The translations under genes were made by a program, and so were the position numbers. The notes below the pieces were generated by a model. It had not been told where the DNA came from. It made no database searches and was given only the letters and a program-made list of their open reading frames with translations. DNA of 8,124 nucleotides from Treponema sp. GTDB lineage: Bacteria; Spirochaetota; Spirochaetia; Treponematales; Breznakiellaceae. Shown here piece by piece: positions 1 through 6,232 of the stretch (positions are counted from its first letter, which is position 1; each line of letters starts with the position of its first letter). The stretch covers positions 1 to 8,124 of the forward strand of contig JAITAW010000071.1 in NCBI GenBank assembly GCA_031283905.1, written 5' to 3'.

Positions 1-2549
1 AGATCGGGTTTCTCTTTCTTGACAAATTCAATAGCCTCTCTGCCGGAAGTCGCGGAAAACAACATATATTCCGGTGAAAGTATGGCGTTCAAGGCAATGT
101 GGTTCACCATCTCGTCATCAATAATCAGGATGCGCCGCTTCGTTTCCGGTTTTATCGACGTAAGCGTCTTGTAGAGGTCAATGCACTTCACGGCGGCTTC
201 ATCATAATTCATCGCATTGGCAAGCGAGAGAATTTCGGAGAGAGCGGCATCGGTTTCCACATTGTAGGTAACGCGCTCAAGTCTTTTTGTTATTTCAGTG
301 ATCTGTTTTGCCTTATAAGCGGCGCATGCCTCGCTCAGCGCCTTGAGATCGTTGATCACCATATTGGCAGTCGTCAAAACTTTACGGGAGACGGACATAC
401 CGGCGAGCGCTTCCGACAGCGCTTTATGGAATTCGGCTGTACGCAGACAAAGCGAAGGGGTTACTTGTATACACTGGTTGATGTTGACAGTGTCGTTCCC
501 GCCGGAGGCGACGATTAACTTTGAAGCGGCTTCCAAGTTTTTGGTTTCATCTGCAAGGGAATGCATCCCAATAGTCGCCAAAACGCCTTTGAGCGCATGA
601 ACGACCGCCATATAATTTCGCCAATCTCCCTGCGCGAGATAGTCATTGAGGGCATTTTTCTTTTCTTCAAAATCAATGCAGAATTGTTGCAACACCCTGA
701 GGTACTTTTCCGCGCTGTTGCCGATATAACGCAACCCTTTGTCAACATCAAGCCCTTTTATCTCCCGCAGACGTTCAAGCGCGGCATCCTCGACATCGGA
801 GGCTTCCGGCTGCTTCTGCAAGCCGAAGATCAGCTTCTCCTTGGGCAGCCATTGCGCAAGCGCCGCGTTGAACCGCTCGGCATCGAGCGGCTTGGAAATA
901 AAGTCGTTCATGCCGGAGCTGAGGAACAAGCTACGCGCTCCAGCGACCGCGTTTGCGGTCAGCGCGATAATGGGCATTTCCTTGAACCACGCGGCGTTTG
1001 GCAACGATTGGTCATCGCCCAAGGCTCTGATAGCCGCTGTGGTCTCAATACCGTCCATTTCCGGCATCATATGATCCATGAATACGAGATCGTACCGTTT
1101 CCTCTTCACCATTTCAATGGCTTGCGCCCCATTTTCCGCGGAGTCCGCCTTCATCCGGTGCATACTGAGAAAACCGAGCGCCACGGTATGATTCACCAGC
1201 ATATCGTCAACCACGAGTATCTGTACGCTTTCCGTATCTTTTGCGGCGACAAAAGGCGCGGCGCTCTCGCGCTTTTGAATTTTTGCGGGATCTCCGAGCG
1301 TCAACGGCAAGTACACCCTAAACATCGATCCTTTTCCATACTCGCTTTCAACTTCAATCCAGCCCTTCATCATATCCACAAGCTGCTTGGTTATGGCAAG
1401 CCCCAGTCCGGTACCTGTGACGCTGAGGTTTTTCTTCCGATCAAATTGTTGGAAAGTGCCGTACAGCTTTGGTATGTCTTCTTTTTTAATGCCGACACCC
1501 GTGTCCTGAACCTGTATAATGAGACAGGCGATGTCTTCTTTCGTCCCGACATACACGGACAGCGAAACCGAACCTCGCCGCGTGTACTTTATCGCATTGC
1601 TTACAATATTGGTGATGATCTGTCCGACACGTGTCTCATCGCCCACAACCACATCGGGAATATCCTTGCAATTCGAGGAAAAAGCGAGGTTTTTGCTGTT
1701 TGCGATGTACTTGGACATAGATGAAATATTATCAATGAGAGCAGGCAGGCTGTAATGCGCCAGAGTCAATTCCATTTTACCGGCCTCGATCTTGGAAAAA
1801 TCAAGGATGTCGTTGACAAGAGAGAGCAGGGTCTTCGACATTTTTTTAATGTCTTTAAAATAACCGACTTGAACATCGTCCAAATTGTCTGTCCGCATGA
1901 GATCGCTCATGCCGATAATGGTATTCATGGGCGTACGTATCTCGTGGCTCATTTTTGCAAGGAATTCGCTTTTCGCCCTGTTCGCTCTCTCGGCCTTTTC
2001 TTTTGCCATGATGATGTCGGTGTTGTCGTAATACAGGGTGCAAATGCCGTCATATTGTCCATCTTCGTCCCACATAGCCGTTATTTTTATAGTGTAGAAA
2101 CGCGGTTCATTCGTTCTCGGAAAGACGATGGGTACATCATCTTCGGATACGGTTTCGCGTGTTTTTCGACTGCGCTCAATCCATGTGAGCATTGTTGCGA
2201 TGAAAGCGTCATCGGCGAAGCGTTTATAGACATCCTCTAATTTCAACCCGTTGATTAACCCAAAGTTGTCGACCTGTATCTGCTTGAGAAAAGAAGCGGA
2301 GCAATAGGCGATGCGGCAGTCTTTATCCATAAGCAAAAGAAGCATAGGCGAACTTTCAAGGAGCAACTTCATGTACTTTTCGAGTTTTTTTTGTTCCACC
2401 GTCTGTATATCTTCCAGCGTACGGTTTGCCATCATGGTGATTTCCAGCGTGTTCAACCGGAGCTGAAGCTTTCTTGCGGTACGGGAGAGGCGCTTGTTTT
2501 CAAGTTCCAAATTTTTTAATTTCTGGAAAACATCATCAGTTGTTTCCAT
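1..2549 (-). CDS. Soluble hybrid histidine kinase (PAS-HisKA-HATPase-REC-Hpt-REC), 3' end outside window
   Basis: The frame is open from the left edge to an ATG at 2549. A second ATG four codons upstream (2561) follows an in-frame TAG at 2569-2571. I chose 2549 because GGAG lies 6 nt before it. Seen, numbered from 2549: a charged helical N-terminus (about 1-55) and a PAS-like domain (about 57-180). HisKA has MSHEIRTPMN with phospho-acceptor His202. The HATPase has an N-box near Asn314, DTGVG (349-353) and GTGLGL (379-384). REC1 has acidic pair Asp448/449, phospho-Asp492 in MDHMMPEMDG, Thr531 and Lys553. Hpt has His651 in VHALKGV. A helical linker follows, then a second REC beginning RRILIIDDEMVNH, cut by the edge. 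No membrane segment is visible, so it should be cytosolic. Inferred role: phosphorelay His202 to Asp492 to His651 to an output outside the window. It is probably co-transcribed with the FIST gene 69 nt upstream, which would supply the signal. Confidence 0.93.
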   Translation of the reverse strand, partial: METTDDVFQKLKNLELENKRLSRTARKLQLRLNTLEITMMANRTLEDIQTVEQKKLEKYMKLLLESSPMLLLLMDKDCRIAYCSASFLKQIQVDNFGLINGLKLEDVYKRFADDAFIATMLTWIERSRKTRETVSEDDVPIVFPRTNEPRFYTIKITAMWDEDGQYDGICTLYYDNTDIIMAKEKAERANRAKSEFLAKMSHEIRTPMNTIIGMSDLMRTDNLDDVQVGYFKDIKKMSKTLLSLVNDILDFSKIEAGKMELTLAHYSLPALIDNISSMSKYIANSKNLAFSSNCKDIPDVVVGDETRVGQIITNIVSNAIKYTRRGSVSLSVYVGTKEDIACLIIQVQDTGVGIKKEDIPKLYGTFQQFDRKKNLSVTGTGLGLAITKQLVDMMKGWIEVESEYGKGSMFRVYLPLTLGDPAKIQKRESAAPFVAAKDTESVQILVVDDMLVNHTVALGFLSMHRMKADSAENGAQAIEMVKRKRYDLVFMDHMMPEMDGIETTAAIRALGDDQSLPNAAWFKEMPIIALTANAVAGARSLFLSSGMNDFISKPLDAERFNAALAQWLPKEKLIFGLQKQPEASDVEDAALERLREIKGLDVDKGLRYIGNSAEKYLRVLQQFCIDFEEKKNALNDYLAQGDWRNYMAVVHALKGVLATIGMHSLADETKNLEAASKLIVASGGNDTVNINQCIQVTPSLCLRTAEFHKALSEALAGMSVSRKVLTTANMVINDLKALSEACAAYKAKQITEITKRLERVTYNVETDAALSEILSLANAMNYDEAAVKCIDLYKTLTSIKPETKRRILIIDDEMVNHIALNAILSPEYMLFSATSGREAIEFVKKEKPD

Positions 2550-2555
2550 CCAATT

Positions 2556-2559
2556 CTCC
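2556..2559 (-). promoter_or_regulatory. Ribosome binding site deciding the kinase start
   Basis: GGAG on the minus strand sits 6 nt before the ATG at 2549. The alternative ATG at 2561 has only AT-rich sequence and a TAG stop before it, with no purine-rich site. This favours 2549, though the two differ by only four residues. Confidence 0.5.
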
Positions 2560-2618
2560 ATGATATTCTAGAAATCTAACGCTCCGCCGCAGAGCGGGCG
2601 GTTCGTGCAAAAAAAACA

Positions 2619-3803
2619 TTACGTCAATACGCATGTGATAAAGGTAAAAGTATGAACGTGATTCGCCAGCTTCCCTGACGCATTCGGTACCGGACAAATC
2701 TCGCTGCCTGAGTAACAGCACTGGAACGGTATAACGCCGTTGAGCGTATTGGAGACTATATCCAATTCCGCAAGATAATTGACTCCCACTATGATGCCTC
2801 TGGTGATACAGGAGTACATGAGCGCACAGGACGCTTTCCCTTGTGCGCGTAAATCCGCTATGCGCGTTACGGCGTCTTGCGTTGTTTTCAACACATCGTT
2901 CGCATCGAGTTTGCCAAGGGCGATGGTTGCGCCTATGGGTATTTCTACGCCGAATACGGCGTAGCCTTCTTCGGTGATGCTGTATACGCCGCACGAAAGA
3001 GTCGGACTTGCGTTGCTGTTCTTTAAATTGATGATGAAAGGAAGCATATAGAGCGTTTCAAAATTCCGCGACACAAAGCCTAATCTTTGGAGATAGCGGC
3101 TGAACGGCATGTCGTTTAGGGTTTTTACCACAAAGCCTTCGGCGTCTGTAACAACCGCGTGCTGTTTTTGGATGTTTTGTAACGAGATGGACTGCGTGAA
3201 GAATTGGAGATGAACTTCTCCAAAAAAGAACACCATGCCGAAGGCATCGGGAAGCGCCGCGCCGTTGCATATGGTTTTGCAGGTTGAAAAATGCGGCGTT
3301 TGATCGTTTGAAAGCGTACCGAACACCGGAATGTCGTCTCCGCTAAGCCGTTTCAACGGCGCGACCAACTGTCCGACTCCCACTTTCATCAGCATCATGG
3401 GAGGATACGCCAATATGAGCGCCGGTTTTTCGTTTTCGTATTTGGACACGCCTTTGCGGTACGCTGCTTCTATGGGCGCGTCAATGCTGTCGGGCGTGAT
3501 GGTATCCGACATAACCGTGGAAAACCGGACATCATCGCTGGTAAGCAACGCTACGCTTAACAGGTCAAAGCCGCTCTGTCCATTTACGGCGGTTCCTCGC
3601 GTGGTGATGCCGATTGTGTCAAAGTCGAGGCGTTTGCAAAGCGCCTCAATGACGCCGGCATCAACAAATTCGCTGTCGCATGTGATAAGTCCTACGCTGT
3701 TTTTCCTGATGGCATGAGGCGCGTTGAGTTGATCGAGAATCTCATTGCATGCAACCTCTATGTCGTCAAGTTCCTTTGTATACGCCGTGAGCATGGTAAT
3801 CAT
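2619..3803 (-). CDS. FIST-domain (FIST_N + FIST_C) sensory protein
   Basis: About 394 residues from the ATG at 3803, ending in TAA at 2619-2621. The N-terminal half (about 15-200) has the FIST_N look: a helix starting TAYTKELDDIE, then repeated strand/helix units and LILAYPP. The C-terminal half has FIST_C features: an SC..R motif in MYSCITRG (about 330-337), then CCYSGSEICP (about 362-371) and a final NHVHTFTFI strand. FIST domains are known as cytosolic small-ligand sensing modules, often encoded beside kinases or fused to signalling outputs; ligands are mostly uncharacterised. No signal peptide or membrane segment is seen. It leads a probable operon with the hybrid kinase downstream and is likely its input. 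The frame extends upstream to a TTG at 3842, but that region carries the promoter. ATG 3794 is the other possible start. Neither ATG has a Shine-Dalgarno site. Confidence 0.88.
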   Translation of the reverse strand: MITMLTAYTKELDDIEVACNEILDQLNAPHAIRKNSVGLITCDSEFVDAGVIEALCKRLDFDTIGITTRGTAVNGQSGFDLLSVALLTSDDVRFSTVMSDTITPDSIDAPIEAAYRKGVSKYENEKPALILAYPPMMLMKVGVGQLVAPLKRLSGDDIPVFGTLSNDQTPHFSTCKTICNGAALPDAFGMVFFFGEVHLQFFTQSISLQNIQKQHAVVTDAEGFVVKTLNDMPFSRYLQRLGFVSRNFETLYMLPFIINLKNSNASPTLSCGVYSITEEGYAVFGVEIPIGATIALGKLDANDVLKTTQDAVTRIADLRAQGKASCALMYSCITRGIIVGVNYLAELDIVSNTLNGVIPFQCCYSGSEICPVPNASGKLANHVHTFTFITCVLT

Positions 3804-3813
3804 AATATCGATA

Positions 3814-3842
3814 ATTATACCACGAGGCAATAAAAAGAACAA
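3814..3842 (-). promoter_or_regulatory. Promoter with extended -10 for the FIST-kinase operon
   Basis: On the minus strand, TATAAT (3819-3814) is preceded by TGG, giving an extended -10 (TGnTATAAT). TTGTTC (3842-3837) sits exactly 17 bp upstream as a weak -35. A start site near 3807 would leave only about 4 nt before the ATG at 3803, or about 13 nt before the ATG at 3794. The transcript may therefore be nearly leaderless. No operator-like inverted repeat was noticed around it. Confidence 0.6.
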
Positions 3843-3891
3843 GGGTGAAAGCGGCGGTTGCGTTGGCGGCGTATATGTCGGCGCGATTTTT

Positions 3892-4107
3892 TCATAAAGC
3901 GGAGTGGAACCAGCGGCGTATCACGGCGGCCAGGAGGTCCTGTTCCTCAAACCCCACCACGAGCCGGTTGCAACCAGCATATTTTTGGACAACGGTAGCG
4001 GTTTTCTGTTCTATGAAACGATTATCATCGCTCTTAATCGGGAAGTGAACGGTCCCCCTGATGTCCAAGATGGCCTTGAAAGTCCAGAAACGGGCGTTAT
4101 TGAGCAT
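3892..4107 (-). pseudogene. Unrecognised coding-like remnant
   Basis: A 71-codon minus-strand frame runs from an ATG at 4107 (MLNNARFWTFKAIL) to a TGA at 3892. The upstream frame is open to about 4167. Codon use looks natural, with third positions mostly C or G. The pattern suggests strand, helix, strand, helix (ILDIRGTVHFPI, then NRFIEQKTATVVQKY, then RLVVGFEE, then DLLAAVIRRWF). I do not recognise a family. There is no ribosome binding site before the ATG, and the frame ends just upstream of the FIST promoter, so it may be the tail of an older gene truncated by the rearrangements to its right. Function unknown. Confidence 0.3.
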
Positions 4108-4173
4108 GGATCGCAATTCGCAGACTGCCGTCTCTGTACGTTTACTTAAACAGTTGGTAAAACAGTTTTAACC

Positions 4174-4598
4174 GGATAAACAAGGGGACATAGGAGAGGA
4201 AAAGCGAAGGAATTGGGCGTCTTACAGCGGACAGGGGAAATCAAGACGGCGAAAGATGTGCTAAGACGCGCCTTTCTGTATTTGACCGAAGGGAAATCTT
4301 TTGGGAATACCTGGGCATTATTACACATGAGCGAGGGCTATCACCTCACCAAGCAGGCTATTTATACCCGGATAGGTAAGAGCGCGGTCGGACTCGAAGA
4401 GTCAGCCGGTTGAGACGGCTTTGTGACAATCCGCGCAGGGAGAGGCGGATGCCGGTAGAAAAACCGGCATGACTTAAGGGAAAGACGGTATATCTGGTAG
4501 ATGCCGGCGATGAGGCGGCGTACGGCGGTTCAAATTGTCCGCGCCGATTCAAAACGACAAAGAATTTCTGTCCTGTTCCGTCCGCTATACCTTATCCC
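4174..4598 (+). pseudogene. IS4-type transposase, N-terminal half, frameshifted and truncated
   Basis: Three consecutive frames give conserved IS4-family text. DKQGDIGEEKRR (from 4175) reads into a second frame with LGVLQRTGEIKTAKDVLRR and KSFGNTWALLHMSEG, to about 4390. A third frame from 4401 gives LRRLCDN and PVEKPA, then a TGA at 4470-4472 where a Trp codon is expected, then LKGKTVYLVDAGDEAAYGG. The Asp in VYLVDAGDE (4500-4502) matches the first catalytic Asp of DDE transposases. Similarity fades after about 4535 and the fragment stops where the IS5-type element begins. The later DDE residues and a right end are missing, so it is inactive. Family assignment is from recalled motifs, not a search. 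Confidence 0.65.
4449..4470. repeat. Perfect 8-bp hairpin inside the IS4 remnant
   Basis: ATGCCGGT (4449-4456) and ACCGGCAT (4463-4470) are perfect inverted repeats around a 6-nt loop, AGAAAA. No T-run follows on the plus strand, so it is not a typical terminator. It falls in the transposase text around the PVEKPA motif and may be chance. Confidence 0.4.
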
Positions 4599-5206
4599 TA
4601 GGGCGTGTTCACACAACGCAAAGCGATACAAATACAAGCGGGATAGATACAAGCGGAAAAAATACGGGCAAGTTTGTCATAGCGGGTGCAAATCCCTCGA
4701 AATCCCTTCCGCCGTTTATAGAGTTCCTTCTCATAGTTCCACGGTTGAACCCGGGTCCGCTTCGCCGGTACCTCCGGTTTATACCCCGACTCCCCCGACG
4801 TAACCCGTCTCCGCCGTCTTCATACGCCCTATCCGTCAACAGACTTACCCTATGCTCCCGTGTTCCGATGGCTTCCGGAAGCGCCCGTCCTTCTATCCTC
4901 CGCCGTTACCGCGCGTATCTTCGTGTCCCGTCCTCCCCGCCTCTTTCCTATCCCCCGTCCGACGCGGGCCCTCTTTCCGCTCCCGTCGCCTTGTACGCCC
5001 GTTCCAATACTCCTTGTTCCGCCCCCCGCTTCAATCCAGATTACGCGCCGATTTCCAAACCTTTGCAGCGAACTCCGCCGTTTACAACCGTGTTCACACC
5101 GGTAGATGAGCGCATTGAGCGGCGTTTTATTGCCTATCCGTACATGCCCCCGCCGTTTCGGCGGCAATCCCTTTATCTCTTGATATTGTTCTTCGGTAAG
5201 TTCCAT
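4598..5206 (-). pseudogene. IS5-family transposase, internally deleted and frameshifted
   Basis: The first segment (5206 to 4850) starts MELTEEQYQEIKG and continues with RRGHVRIGNKTPLNALIYRC, the typical N-terminal DUF4096 region. It resumes after an apparent deletion at IGKRRGGRDTKIRAVTAEDR and ends in TAG. A second frame gives LLTDRAYEDGG, whose Asp fits the second catalytic Asp. A third gives SGYKPEVPAKR, QPWNYEKELYKRR, KGFRGICTRYDKLARIF and the C-terminus ending in RCVNTP. Compared with the family pattern YKRRNxxERxFRRLKGF, about ten residues carrying the catalytic Glu are gone, and the region expected to hold the first Asp is also missing. It is therefore non-functional. The stop TAG (4600-4598) uses the duplicated TA plus one host base. 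Confidence 0.85.
4601..4614 (+). repeat. Terminal inverted repeat of the IS5-type element (transposase 3' side)
   Basis: GGGCGTGTTCACAC is identical to the reverse complement of 5243-5256. With the flanking TA the match is 16 bp. The last codons of the transposase lie inside this repeat. Confidence 0.9.
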
Positions 5207-5242
5207 ACTTACTTTTTCTGCTTTTTCCTTTCTTTCCTTATA

Positions 5243-5256
5243 GTGTGAACACGCCC
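5243..5256 (-). repeat. Terminal inverted repeat of the IS5-type element (transposase 5' side)
   Basis: GTGTGAACACGCCC is a perfect partner of 4601-4614 and is followed by TA (5257-5258). It lies 36 bp upstream of the transposase ATG at 5206, as expected for this class of element. Confidence 0.9.
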
Positions 5257-5309
5257 TAATATATTATCTTATACAAGAGTAGAAAAGAGTGGATGAAGCC
5301 AGTAAATCT

Positions 5310-5324
5310 GTTGGCTCAGCCAAC
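5310..5324. repeat. 15-nt palindrome GTTGGCTCAGCCAAC
   Basis: Seven bases on each side pair perfectly around a central C; as RNA this would be a 6-bp stem with a TCA loop. A short T-rich stretch (GTTTTAACTTT) follows on the plus strand, so it could be a weak plus-strand terminator. It lies at the downstream end of the Tn5-like remnant and may instead be a small inserted palindrome. Confidence 0.5.
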
Positions 5325-5329
5325 GTTTT

Positions 5330-5667
5330 AACTTTGTTCAATATCCGGGCCTTTTTACCGAATACATGGCATAGCGTAGTTGCCGGACCGCTTCCCGCTC
5401 CGGTTGTCTCGGGGAATGCCCACTTCAATTCTTCTCCGGCATGGCTTTTTCCGTATTTCTTCCAGCATTTTCTTGTTTTCTGCCGTCCTCCGATTCTGTA
5501 CTACCCGTATCACTATCGCTTCCTTCAAGGATTGCGCCTTGGCGAATAACTTATCGGACTTTAGTCCGCCATATCCCCTTTCCGGTCACAAAGCGTTATC
5601 ACCTTGGCCCCTTCCAGCATCCGGCAAATGGCTTTGGTATCGGCCCGGTTTTCGCCCGCTTCCCAGA
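5330..5667 (-). pseudogene. Tn5/IS50-type (IS4 family) transposase core, frameshifted
   Basis: On the minus strand, a frame from about 5665 reads WEAGENRADTKAICRML and VITLCDRKGDM. Its Asp at 5585-5587 corresponds to the second catalytic Asp of the Tn5 group (CDREADI in relatives). The frame stops in a palindrome. A second frame from about 5567 to 5355 reads KLFAKAQSLKEAIVIRVV, QNRRTAENKKMLEEIRKKP and RRRIEVGIPRDNRSGK, then stops. A third frame supplies RQLRYAMYSVKRP, the expected next strand. The N-terminal domain and the C-terminal YREK region with the catalytic Glu are absent. It is oriented opposite to the IS4 remnant at 4174-4598 and looks like a different element. Confidence 0.65.
5555..5568. 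repeat. 14-nt perfect palindrome CGGACTTTAGTCCG inside the Tn5-type remnant
   Basis: The sequence is its own reverse complement except for the central TT/AA pair. It lies exactly between the CDRKGDM and KLFAKAQ segments, where relatives have only about two residues. The surplus over the expected spacing is about 14 nt, the length of the palindrome. It introduces a stop (TAA) and shifts the frame. Confidence 0.6.
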
Positions 5668-5729
5668 TTTAATAGAATGTCTCCATTGTTCTGACAACCG
5701 TTCTTCAAGACGGATAGAATGAAAATAAG

Positions 5730-5924
5730 TTTACCTGTTGAAGGTGAGGTAGTTAATTCTGTTCCATCACCCCAACTGCTTCTAAGATTGTTAGCAGTAT
5801 CAGGTTTGATAGGTAGAATAAAAGAATTATCTGAACCATTATTTATAGTGATAGCAAAATAATCATTTATACCTAAGCAATTTTTATATTCTTGCGCTCC
5901 TCTACTTCTTTCCTTGGTCGTCAA
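5730..5924 (-). pseudogene. Possible BspA-like surface-protein fragment
   Basis: A minus-strand frame with no ATG (first usable start is TTG at 5924) contains DYFAITINNG, NSFILPIKPD and, about 13 residues later, SSWGDGTELTTS. The combination of a short strand, a 'FxLPI' segment and 'WGDGT' recalls the N-terminal module of BspA-like leucine-rich-repeat surface proteins common in treponemes. This is a resemblance from memory, not a search. No lipobox, signal peptide or ribosome site precedes it, and the frame runs into Tn5-type sequence near 5695. The patch is clearly more AT-rich than its flanks, suggesting a separate origin. Confidence 0.3.
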
Positions 5925-6075
5925 AATGTTCCATCAAATTTTCATCGATTAAGCTATCTGTGATAGGTAGGATGTGGCGCTCTGTCAAAGCCGCTGTATA
6001 GTCTTTACGCAAACATCCACTTAGAACATCCAAAGCATGGACATCACAGTATGGAGTATTTTCAATTTCTTGCAT
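5902..6075 (-). CDS. Small hypothetical ORF in the AT-rich patch
   Basis: A 57-codon minus-strand frame runs from ATG at 6075 (MQEIENTPYCDVHALD) to a TAG at 5902, ending in ENLMEHFDDQGKK. Codon use is AT-rich but plausible. There is no clear ribosome site or promoter. It overlaps the next minus-strand frame (5730-5924) by about 23 nt, so the two could be parts of one frameshifted gene. I do not recognise a family. Confidence 0.25.
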   Translation of the reverse strand: MQEIENTPYCDVHALDVLSGCLRKDYTAALTERHILPITDSLIDENLMEHFDDQGKK

Positions 6076-6142
6076 AAACAAAGATTTCAAAATCAGAGTG
6101 GAATTTTTGATTGTTCAACATAATAGTTATAGCATGTATCTC

Positions 6143-6165
6143 CCCATCCGGCAAGAAAGGATGGG
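6143..6165. repeat. 7-bp perfect hairpin (CCCATCC / GGATGGG)
   Basis: CCCATCC (6143-6149) pairs with GGATGGG (6159-6165) around a 9-nt loop. It is the first of three inverted repeats within 90 nt; GGTGATTCACC (6179-6189) follows. Confidence 0.5.
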
Positions 6166-6216
6166 ACGCCTTGGACGAGGTGATTCACCGCTAAACCCAT
6201 GTAAAAAAAATGAAAT

Positions 6217-6232
6217 CCCCGTTGAACGGCGG
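6217..6232. repeat. GC-rich hairpin, possible IS200/IS605-type end
   Basis: CCCCG (6217-6221) can pair with CGG and GG (6227-6229, 6231-6232) with one bulged C and a TTGAA loop. It is preceded by GAAAT and followed by GACGTTAAAC. The layout recalls right-end hairpins of IS200/IS605 elements. On the minus strand a run of eight T lies 6 nt beyond the stem, so it could alternatively act as a weak leftward terminator. Confidence 0.35.

Larger units (their letters stand above)
4599..5258 (-). mobile_element. Decayed IS5-type insertion sequence with TA target duplication
   Basis: The element is bounded by perfect 14-bp terminal inverted repeats: GGGCGTGTTCACAC at 4601-4614 and its reverse complement at 5243-5256. 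Each is flanked by TA (4599-4600 and 5257-5258), consistent with a 2-bp target duplication. The body is 656 bp, whereas autonomous members of this group are usually about 800-900 bp. It encodes a minus-strand IS5-type transposase with internal deletions and frameshifts. Intact ends on a dead gene mean it could be moved only by a transposase supplied elsewhere. It directly abuts the IS4 remnant on its left. Confidence 0.85.

Noticed and set aside
561..1724. 387-codon plus-strand open frame
   Set aside because: It is antisense to the hybrid kinase, whose minus-strand frame carries unbroken conserved motifs. The plus translation shows no recognisable domain.
1755..2240. 161-codon plus-strand open frame
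   Set aside because: Antisense shadow of the PAS and HisKA part of the kinase.
2580..2605. GC-rich hairpin between the FIST and kinase genes as a terminator
   Set aside because: Two mutually exclusive short stems can form, but no T-run follows in the minus direction, and the genes are close and likely co-transcribed.
3804..3842. TTG start extending the FIST protein by 13 residues
   Set aside because: The extension overlaps the -35 and extended -10 elements and adds a sequence not expected in the family.
4627..4660. Direct repeat of ATACAAGCGG as a CRISPR-like or iteron array
   Set aside because: There are only two copies, and they lie in the C-terminal coding part of the IS5-type transposase, so they are codon repeats.
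4535..5248. 237-codon plus-strand open frame, Pro/Ser/Arg-rich
   Set aside because: It covers the IS5-type transposase on the other strand, where family motifs are clear. It reflects GC-rich antisense codons and not a gene.
5380..5722. Two overlapping plus-strand frames of about 90-100 codons
   Set aside because: Antisense to the Tn5-type transposase remnant, which has recognisable catalytic-core text.
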